Shown piece by piece: positions 56,172 to 61,934 of a stretch of 64,000 nt of DNA. A program made the position numbers and the translations under genes. The stretch comes from Desulfatiglans anilini DSM 4660 (GTDB lineage Bacteria; Desulfobacterota; DSM-4660; Desulfatiglandales; Desulfatiglandaceae). Below the pieces are notes generated by a model. It did not search any database. It saw only the letters and a list, made by a program, of their open reading frames with translations, and was not told the DNA's origin. Where the stretch lies: positions 326,190 through 390,189 of the forward strand of contig NZ_AULM01000002.1 in the NCBI RefSeq assembly GCF_000422285.1, in the 5' to 3' direction. Positions within the stretch are counted from its first letter, which is position 1, and each line of letters starts with the position of its first letter.

Positions 56172-56606
56172 ATGACAGAAAGCGTGCTTGATAGGGGGTT
56201 TCAGCGTGAAATGCTCCTTGAGTTACAAAAAATTTACCCGAATGCTCTTGACGAAAAGAAGATTCTGGAATTTAAAGGGAATCCAACGTTCAGGGCAAAC
56301 ATCAACTATTTGCGCGAGCATAGGTTGGTGCAGTTCAATCCGGTTTATGGCGGTTTATCGCAGTTCAAGATCACCGCTGAAGGATTGGATTTCCTCGCGG
56401 AGGATGGCGGCTTAACCGCGATTAAGAGGACCATTACCGTTCGTCCTGATGTGGAAAGCTTTCTGAATCTCTTGAAAGAACATGCTGAATCGCTTCCTCC
56501 AGAAGAGAAAGGGGGTTTTCTGAATGCAATCGGCCAGTTTTCCAAACCGATTCTTCAGGGAGTAATCCAAGGTGCTTTGACTGCCTATGCTGGAAAATAC
56601 TTCTAA
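56172..56606 (+). CDS. Divergent A+T-rich accessory protein (144 aa)
   Basis: The only clearly rightward gene in the phage. A strong AGGAGG lies before the ATG. The product begins with a winged-helix-like module (QREMLLELQKIYPNALDEKKILEFKGNPTFRANINYLREHRLVQ) then a helical region ending GVIQGALTAYAGKYF. A+T content is higher than neighbours. It resembles proteins from phage defence/superinfection loci only loosely; function unknown. Its 3' end overlaps the convergent gene at 56434-56859. Confidence 0.72.
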   Translation: MTESVLDRGFQREMLLELQKIYPNALDEKKILEFKGNPTFRANINYLREHRLVQFNPVYGGLSQFKITAEGLDFLAEDGGLTAIKRTITVRPDVESFLNLLKEHAESLPPEEKGGFLNAIGQFSKPILQGVIQGALTAYAGKYF

Positions 56607-56859
56607 AAAGTGCAAATGGAACAAACCCAGTCAGCATGTAGGTCCTTTTCTGGTGTGTTTGATTGCAGCCGGGCCAGATCGTTGACATCTGCGTGAAAAG
56701 CAGGATTGCCTCCTTCCTTGGCCAAGGGAGAGTGAGATATTTGGGGAAGTTATGCCTATCCGCGATCTTTCCAATATTCAAGAACAGCTCACCGTCTGTG
56801 ATTGTAAATTTCCCGGAACACCGATCCAGTGGTATCCCCGTGCTCTGCCCGTTTTTCAT
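56434..56859 (-). CDS. Hypothetical phage protein, convergent overlap with divergent gene
   Basis: A 141-residue frame beginning MKNGQSTGIPLDRCSGKFTITDG with a strong GGAGGAG upstream and ATGA overlap with the previous stop, so its start is convincing. The last 58 codons run antisense through the gene at 56172-56606, where the real reading could have been truncated by insertion of that gene. Fold unknown; central segment LPWPRKEAILLFTQMSTIW. Confidence 0.5.
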   Translation of the reverse strand: MKNGQSTGIPLDRCSGKFTITDGELFLNIGKIADRHNFPKYLTLPWPRKEAILLFTQMSTIWPGCNQTHQKRTYMLTGFVPFALFRSIFQHRQSKHLGLLPEESVWKTGRLHSENPLSLLEEAIQHVLSRDSESFPHQDER

Positions 56860-57290
56860 TTCTTCTCCTCCTTGCCAAAAATGACATTTCCCTTATGGCT
56901 CTGATCAATCAGCACAATAGACTCGTTATTCGCTATTAAATGACGTTTCAATGAGCTGAATGATGTCCAGTATGGCCAATAACTGGTGACCCTCTTTTCA
57001 GGATCAACCCCAACTGTTTTGAGTAGTTTTTTCGAAATGCGCCTATCTTTCCTTAGGTAATCGAAAGCCGAAGTAACTCTTGGACGCAAAAACCGCCGCC
57101 GCTCCTCACAGTCTTCCAGTATCCATTTACCCATAAAGCATCCGTTAACCGAGAGAATAGCGATAACGTTTCTGTAGATAGCCAGCTGAACAAGGCTTAA
57201 ACCCACTATGAATCCATCACAGTTCAACTTTACTGGATGGTATACGTTTCTCAACCTTCCTTCGACAACGTCCCATTCTACTTTGGTCAT
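56856..57290 (-). CDS. Hypothetical phage protein (144 aa)
   Basis: MTKVEWDVVEGRLRNVYHPVKLNCDGF... a soluble protein with basic C-terminal half (ERRRFLRPRVTSAFDYLRKDRRISKK) and end KGNVIFGKEEKK. Higher A+T than neighbours. In the middle-gene region with stop/start overlap to the next gene. No family recognised; DNA-binding possible given basic content. Confidence 0.65.
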   Translation of the reverse strand: MTKVEWDVVEGRLRNVYHPVKLNCDGFIVGLSLVQLAIYRNVIAILSVNGCFMGKWILEDCEERRRFLRPRVTSAFDYLRKDRRISKKLLKTVGVDPEKRVTSYWPYWTSFSSLKRHLIANNESIVLIDQSHKGNVIFGKEEKK

Positions 57291-57293
57291 TCT

Positions 57294-57959
57294 CTATACC
57301 CCAATCTGGCTTACGAGCTGTTGGAGCTCCGCCGCTTTAGCCCGCATGGCCTCCACCTGGGCTTTCGGAAGCAGGATAGTTCCATATTTTCGCCCGAGTT
57401 TCCGGAGGCCTTCGGAGAACCGCTCCGGATTCTGGGTCATCCGCTCCAGGAAGACATCGACGACCTCCACGGGAGTCTGCACGCTCTTGCCGGTTTTGGC
57501 CGGCGCCGGCAACCCTGTTTTATCCACAAGATCATCGAATTGGAATGATAGCTGTTCGACCAAATCAACCAATGCGGCTTTCTTGCCGCGGCTCGCCTTG
57601 ATAAGCCCCGTCAACCCACGGCTTCGAAAGGCATCGTAAAAACGAGTCGTTTCCCCCTCATCTGCCGCGATCCAGTAGCCGCCTCCAATGCCTGCCCGGC
57701 TCAGGATCGGGATATGGCTATGTTCCTTCAGGAGGTGATTGTGCATCAGCCTGCAATCCCGTTTCCACAGGTCGAGGTCTTTCTTGTCTGAAGGCTGGAA
57801 GCCCGCAAGCTTTAGGGAATAAAGCCTGGCGAGATCGTCGCCTGAAATGGCGTTTTCGTAGCCGACGTGGTCCCAGAGCACACTGACAAAGGCGCTTTCG
57901 GCCTTGGTCAAGCGCTTGTCGTGGTAGCCATTGGAATATCCAAAATCATTCGCGCGCAT
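57294..57959 (-). CDS. Hypothetical middle-region protein (221 aa)
   Basis: A helical protein: GYHDKRLTKAESAFVSVLWDHVGYENAISGDDLARLYSLKLAGF, GIGGGYWIAADEGETTRFYDAFRSRGLTGLI, and C-terminal QVEAMRAKAAELQQLVSQIG. The first half resembles a winged-helix/regulator layout (AISGDDLARLY), so a middle-operon control role is possible. No Mor/C family match that I can see. Confidence 0.7.
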   Translation of the reverse strand: MRANDFGYSNGYHDKRLTKAESAFVSVLWDHVGYENAISGDDLARLYSLKLAGFQPSDKKDLDLWKRDCRLMHNHLLKEHSHIPILSRAGIGGGYWIAADEGETTRFYDAFRSRGLTGLIKASRGKKAALVDLVEQLSFQFDDLVDKTGLPAPAKTGKSVQTPVEVVDVFLERMTQNPERFSEGLRKLGRKYGTILLPKAQVEAMRAKAAELQQLVSQIGV

Positions 57960-58140
57960 TTTCTACGCCTCCTTTCCCCCGGTCAGCCCCACAATACGGG
58001 CAGTAACGGCGACCGTTTTTCTCTACCAGCCCTTCGTCCACCAAGCGGAACACTTTTGTCCCCCTCGATGCCCGCCAAAGGCATATCATTCCGATCATGA
58101 AGAGCACCGCAGCGAGAACACTCAATTGCCAAAAAGTCAT
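57946..58140 (-). CDS. Small membrane protein with zinc ribbon-like end
   Basis: MTFWQLSVLAAVLFMIGMICLWRASRG (one membrane helix), then GRRYCPYCGADRG at the end (CPYC, with partner cysteines not seen). The ATG at 58140 is chosen over the longer frame. It overlaps the next gene's start by 14 bases. Function unknown. Confidence 0.55.
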   Translation of the reverse strand: MTFWQLSVLAAVLFMIGMICLWRASRGTKVFRLVDEGLVEKNGRRYCPYCGADRGKGGVENARE

Positions 58141-58159
58141 AGGGACCGCCTTTCTGCTT

Positions 58160-58705
58160 TCATTCCCGCAGGAATTTGATGGGAAATTCCTTGTCGGCAT
58201 GACGTTTCTTGAATTCCTCGAATGTTATCCCCTGAAGAACCTTCTCTGAGGCTGCCGCAGATTTGCTACGTTCAAGGGCGGTTTGGCGGCGCTTCTCTTC
58301 TCGATCTTGCTCCTCTTTGGCTGTCATGCCTTGGGCACTGACTCGCTCGGAAGCCTGCATCATCACCCTCTTGAGGTAGTTGTCATTTTGAAACCCGCAT
58401 TTTTCCAGGTTACAGACCGTTTCCAAGGCCTCCATAATCCGCCGCTTATCTGTGCGGTAACGTTTTCCGTCATACTCGAATTCGCAAGCTTCCCACAGTT
58501 TCACCATTCGCCAGAGGATCCGTACCCGTTTTTTGAGGCTGACCCGGCTGGTCGTGAATTGCCGGAAGCAATCGACATATTCGTTGGCGATCCGCCAGGC
58601 AGGGCCAAGCTTGGCCGCGATCTCGGCACGCTCCCGCCAAAGCTCCGCATCATCGACCTGGTCGACATCGAAGGCACGCTCGCAATAAGGGCAGGTGATC
58701 TTCAT
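58160..58705 (-). CDS. Hypothetical protein with N-terminal zinc motif (181 aa)
   Basis: N-terminal CPYCERAFDVDQVDD, then helical DNA-binding-like segments (RVSLKKRVRILWRMVKLWEACEFEYDGKRYRTDKRR) and a charged end. Common in phage middle regions; no known job. ATG at 58705 overlaps the end of the small gene upstream (ATGA). Confidence 0.65.
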   Translation of the reverse strand: MKITCPYCERAFDVDQVDDAELWRERAEIAAKLGPAWRIANEYVDCFRQFTTSRVSLKKRVRILWRMVKLWEACEFEYDGKRYRTDKRRIMEALETVCNLEKCGFQNDNYLKRVMMQASERVSAQGMTAKEEQDREEKRRQTALERSKSAAASEKVLQGITFEEFKKRHADKEFPIKFLRE

Positions 58706-58839
58706 TTCCCGCCCTCGGCATTTACCGCATCCGTCTGCAGGCCTTTCAAAATGTAGAAGATCGCTTGGTGTTCAACCGTCCTGACCTGTTTGACAGCTGT
58801 TTTGTTCAGCTTTTCAACCACATCTGGGTATTCTTTCAA
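58702..58839 (-). CDS. Small ORF (45 aa), tentative
   Basis: A TTG-start frame reading KEYPDVVEKLNKTAVKQVRTVEH... with stop overlapping the next ATG (ATGA), the coupling seen throughout this phage. No ribosome site is visible and it overlaps the kinase gene end by 26 bases. Could be chance. Confidence 0.35.
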   Translation of the reverse strand: MKEYPDVVEKLNKTAVKQVRTVEHQAIFYILKGLQTDAVNAEGGK

Positions 58840-59818
58840 GTCGAGATGAAGAGCCCGGGTCGGCCTCGGTCTCTTTTGTCAGGGGGATAAAGGGGCCAAA
58901 GCCGTCGAGTCTTCCGGCGCGCCAGGCGTCGTAGTGCTTTCCACAAAATCCCCGCGCCTTCGCGACATACTCACACCCTTCCACCTTGCACAATTGTCTT
59001 GTCATAGCCTTTTGCTCCTTCCCTTTGTGTGCCAAGCTCTCGTCCAGGATCTGCTTTCCCTGAGGGCAGCCCTGGCATTCGGGCCATCTTGGGGCATTTG
59101 AATAACTGCCGTTTCGCTCTTTCTGTCTCTCAACGCACCGCTTGCGCAGCATCCGGGTACCGAATCGTTCACATCGAAAGGCATCTGGTCCATTGAGGAT
59201 TTCGTCTAGGGATGGCATGCTCTTGTCCTCACAGTCCCCCAGGGGCTGGCAGCCCATTGCTTCACGCAATCTGGCGGGGCCATCGGCAGCCGATGCCGCC
59301 CAGTACTCCAAGGTCAAATCATCCGCCTGCTCGAGGGTCAGGCTTCGAACAGGGAGGCTCCATGCATCCAGCCACCCGGCAATGACCCCATTGACCCTGA
59401 GTTGCCAGACGGGATCGGTATCGCGGAAACCGTCCTCAACAATCGGTTTGCCATTCGGCACCATGAATATCAGCGCGTCATAGGTCTCCATCCAGGCGAG
59501 AGCCGTCGGCATGCAGCTGTGGACCAACTCGTGCATTCCGTTCACCTGGGCGTAAGCCAAAGGATCGATCACGGTTCTGTCGCACACCAGGGCGTGACAC
59601 TCGGCCCCATAGTCGATTTCGGCCACGAACTGGCGGTGAAAGAGCCATTGCTGAGCCCTCGGGGTAGCCTCGTGGTTCAATTTGAATTTGCATGTCCTGG
59701 CAATCTCCGTGACCAAGCCGGCGCTCATGCCGCATTGTTGCTGGATCATCCAGGCAAGTTTCCTCGCAAGGGTCGTTTTCCCCACTCCATGCGTCCCGGT
59801 TATGCCAATCTTGATCAC
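58814..59818 (-). CDS. NadR-like P-loop ATPase/kinase with Cys-rich C-terminal part
   Basis: A 334-residue protein: P-loop GITGTHGVGKTTLARKLAWMI, then CDRTVIDPLAYAQVNG, the AAA_28/NadR-kinase style. From about residue 225 two cysteine groups follow: CERFGTRMLRKRCVERQKE..CQGCPQG and CKVEGCEYVAKARGFCGKHYDAW. An internal ATG (59005) with GGAG before it could make the last piece alone. The GTG start at 59818 overlaps the upstream stop. Substrate unknown; nucleoside or NAD metabolism is possible. Confidence 0.72.
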   Translation of the reverse strand: MIKIGITGTHGVGKTTLARKLAWMIQQQCGMSAGLVTEIARTCKFKLNHEATPRAQQWLFHRQFVAEIDYGAECHALVCDRTVIDPLAYAQVNGMHELVHSCMPTALAWMETYDALIFMVPNGKPIVEDGFRDTDPVWQLRVNGVIAGWLDAWSLPVRSLTLEQADDLTLEYWAASAADGPARLREAMGCQPLGDCEDKSMPSLDEILNGPDAFRCERFGTRMLRKRCVERQKERNGSYSNAPRWPECQGCPQGKQILDESLAHKGKEQKAMTRQLCKVEGCEYVAKARGFCGKHYDAWRAGRLDGFGPFIPLTKETEADPGSSSRLERIPRCG

Positions 59819-60078
59819 TTGAAATCCCTCCGCATTTGTGGACCGAGCACCGTCACAACTTTCCCGCAAGATTCATCCACCTTGAGGATGACGGCTTCCT
59901 GCGGGCACCAATAGGAACTGAGAAGCCGGTACGGCGCGCCAATCCTGGTAAAGAGCTCTCTCTGCTTCTGGATGACAATCGCCTGTCGAAGCATCCGTTT
60001 GATCCGCCCGGCGGCCGGCGGAGGCGTGCCAACCCGCTCAACCCACTGGTCCCTGGCATGCTTGCTCATAGAGATCAT
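59815..60078 (-). CDS. Hypothetical phage protein (87 aa)
   Basis: ATG 60078 follows GGAGGTG; product MISMSKHARDQWVERVGTPPPAAGR... with a compact beta C-terminus (EAVILKVDESCGKVVTVLGPQ). The stop overlaps the kinase GTG. Recognised as a typical unnamed small phage protein only. Confidence 0.65.
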   Translation of the reverse strand: MISMSKHARDQWVERVGTPPPAAGRIKRMLRQAIVIQKQRELFTRIGAPYRLLSSYWCPQEAVILKVDESCGKVVTVLGPQMRRDFK

Positions 60079-60101
60079 TTCGAGACACCTCCGCGAAGGC
60101 A

Positions 60102-60362
60102 TTAACGAGCCGCGCTTTTGAGCAGTGGCACCACCAAGGTTTCGCTCAAGACGCTCGAAAGCCGGCTGGGGTTCGTGGTGTTGACGATCCGCTCTGATGC
60201 CTGGTCATTTTCGCGATCGATCCATTTGGCGACGAAAGCCCGCTCACGCCCCTCACAGCAGGGGCAGTTGAAATACCGCCCCGCGTCATAGATAACCTGG
60301 CAATCCGGGCAATAGGCTGCCATCCCGATGGGGATGCAATTCTGAAAGCTTTTCCTGCTCAT
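60102..60362 (-). CDS. Zinc ribbon protein (86 aa)
   Basis: CPDCQVIYDAGRYFNCPCCEG at the N-terminus gives a CxxC..CxxC zinc ribbon; the rest is polar. AAGGAGG lies before the ATG, and the ATG overlaps the small gene's stop at 60359. Likely a nucleic-acid-binding accessory; role unknown. Confidence 0.68.
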   Translation of the reverse strand: MSRKSFQNCIPIGMAAYCPDCQVIYDAGRYFNCPCCEGRERAFVAKWIDRENDQASERIVNTTNPSRLSSVLSETLVVPLLKSAAR

Positions 60363-60538
60363 AGGGCTACCTCCTTGCTGTTTGATTCCAAATTCCTGAT
60401 GTTCCTCATAGCTGCCAGGAGACGTTCAAGCTTGCCTGGGTCCCGGCACCAGTCGAGGCGGTCCACGCCGCAGATTCTCCGGACGAGTCCCTGGAGGCGC
60501 TTCTCACCGTCCCGATCGAGTTGCTCGGCTTCGGCCAT
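60359..60538 (-). CDS. Small protein (59 aa), below usual length cut-off
   Basis: AEAEQLDRDGEKRLQGLVRR followed by ICGVDRLDWCRDPGKLERLL, helical, charged, ATG at 60538. Stop overlaps the ATG of the next gene (CTATGAG). It lies 21 bases after the gemA stop in the same frame, so readthrough would fuse them. Convincing because of coupling. Confidence 0.55.
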   Translation of the reverse strand: MAEAEQLDRDGEKRLQGLVRRICGVDRLDWCRDPGKLERLLAAMRNIRNLESNSKEVAL

Positions 60539-60562
60539 CGCTCGCAGTTGCAGGGCCCGGGC

Positions 60563-60811
60563 CTAACGCCGGGTTCGATCCGTTTTCCTTCGTTCGCGAA
60601 TGACCTTCCGCTCGAAACCGCAGCTCTCGAAGTGCCGGACCAGGTCTTTCAGTTCCGGGATGCTCATAGCGGCGGCTGATCCCACCCCATAGGCGGCCAG
60701 AGCGCTCCGGTAGATTTCCTCCGAGAGTCCGAGGTCCTTCTTGGCCAGGTGCACCAGGGCCAAGAGCCCTTTCCTCTGCCGCTCGAGCTGTTCTTTGTGC
60801 ACCTCTTTCAT
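60563..60811 (-). CDS. GemA/gp16 family protein (Mu gp16-like)
   Basis: An 82-residue protein of the DUF1018 family: ALVHLAKKDLGLSEEIYRSALAAYGVGSAAAMSIPELKDLVRHFESCGF. The family in Mu (gemA/gp16) modulates host genes including DNA supercoiling control. AAAGGAGG lies eight bases before the ATG at 60811, which overlaps the upstream stop; the long upstream frame is rejected. Shorter than gp16 of Mu. Confidence 0.85.
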   Translation of the reverse strand: MKEVHKEQLERQRKGLLALVHLAKKDLGLSEEIYRSALAAYGVGSAAAMSIPELKDLVRHFESCGFERKVIRERRKTDRTRR

Positions 60812-61257
60812 GAGGCCTCCTTTACGTAATCGAGAAAAAACCGGTCCCTGTTCCCTACCTGGTAAGTCCTCTCTCTGGCCCCCGAGGGAGCAGGTCTGTC
60901 GCCCGCAACCCTCAACGCTCCGTTCTGAATGAGCTTTCTGATCACGCTGCGCACGTAACTGCTGTCCGCATCCGTTAGAAGCACCAAATCCCGGACGGAA
61001 AACGTGCCCCTTACATGCATAGCGCGGAAGATCCGGCGCCGGACCGGCGAACCTTCGATAATCTTCAGGCACCTGTAAACCCCTGGTTCCACGCACTCGA
61101 TCTCTCCGGCCTTCCGTAATTCCCTGATTGCTGAGCGGATCTGTTTGAGTTCCCCGTACTCCTTTACGGCCAGGGCAGTACCGATATCCGCTGCACGAAA
61201 TTTCCCGAGCTTTTTGGCTGCTGCCCTCACCCGGTCTGTAATGCCTGCCTTCATCAT
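60808..61257 (-). CDS. Winged-helix protein of the early region
   Basis: A 149-residue protein: RVRAAAKKLGKFRAADIGTALAVKEYGELKQIRSAIRELRKAGEIECVEPGVY and a second wHTH-like part SVRDLVLLTDADSSYVRSVIRKLIQNGALR. Two DNA-binding modules suggest a transcription or host-takeover regulator. It lies between MuB-like and gemA, coupled to both by overlaps. Confidence 0.72.
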   Translation of the reverse strand: MMKAGITDRVRAAAKKLGKFRAADIGTALAVKEYGELKQIRSAIRELRKAGEIECVEPGVYRCLKIIEGSPVRRRIFRAMHVRGTFSVRDLVLLTDADSSYVRSVIRKLIQNGALRVAGDRPAPSGARERTYQVGNRDRFFLDYVKEAS

Positions 61258-61934
61258 TGGAAGACCTCCTCGATGACCGCGTCATCCAGGTCCTTGAGCC
61301 CGCTCGACCGCATAATCCGTTCGAGGCGGATGGCGTCTTTGACCACGTTTCGGAAGTCACCTTTGGCGTGCCTCAGGATCCGCGCCGACTGCTCGGGTTT
61401 TAACGCCAGGTCGAGGGATTTCCGGTAGAAGACAACCACATCCGAATGGCTGAGGGGGGCGAGTTTCAGCACCTCACGCACACGGCTCAGAAGCCGTCCC
61501 TCCCGCCCGAGCTTTCTGTGGAGGGCATCCTCCCCGAGAAGCACGATCGGGACATGGTGGAGATCGTGGAAAGACCGCAGCTGGTTCAAGTGCTTCAGGG
61601 TCATCTGGTCGGCTTCATCAACCAGAATCAGGCGCCGCTGGCGCCCGAGCTCATCAGCGATCGCCTCCACGCAGGCATCCGTTCCCCGGGGGCGGATCCC
61701 GGCCACCGCGAAGGCGACCTCCCGGATCAGCCCCGCCAGACTCATGCGCGGCTCGAAGCATACGTAGAGCACCTGTGGGTTCATCGCGACAGTACGCTCG
61801 GCGATCTTCGTCTTTCCTCGGCCGTAGGGACCAAGGACCACGGCCAGGTCAACGCCGATCGAAGATGCCAGTAGCTCCTGACAAAGTTCCTGGAAGTTCT
61901 GAAAATTCTGTGTGGGGATGAATACGTCCTTCAT
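61254..61934 (-). CDS. MuB-like AAA ATPase
   Basis: A 226-residue AAA protein: Walker A VVLGPYGRGKTKIAE (about residues 31-45), Walker B RLILVDEADQM (about 98-108), and LLSRVREVLKLAPLS. As MuB it binds target DNA and activates the transposase, giving target immunity. Start ATG at 61934 overlaps the transposase stop. Shorter than MuB (312 residues), like the B3/D3112 type. Confidence 0.9.
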   Translation of the reverse strand: MKDVFIPTQNFQNFQELCQELLASSIGVDLAVVLGPYGRGKTKIAERTVAMNPQVLYVCFEPRMSLAGLIREVAFAVAGIRPRGTDACVEAIADELGRQRRLILVDEADQMTLKHLNQLRSFHDLHHVPIVLLGEDALHRKLGREGRLLSRVREVLKLAPLSHSDVVVFYRKSLDLALKPEQSARILRHAKGDFRNVVKDAIRLERIMRSSGLKDLDDAVIEEVFQ

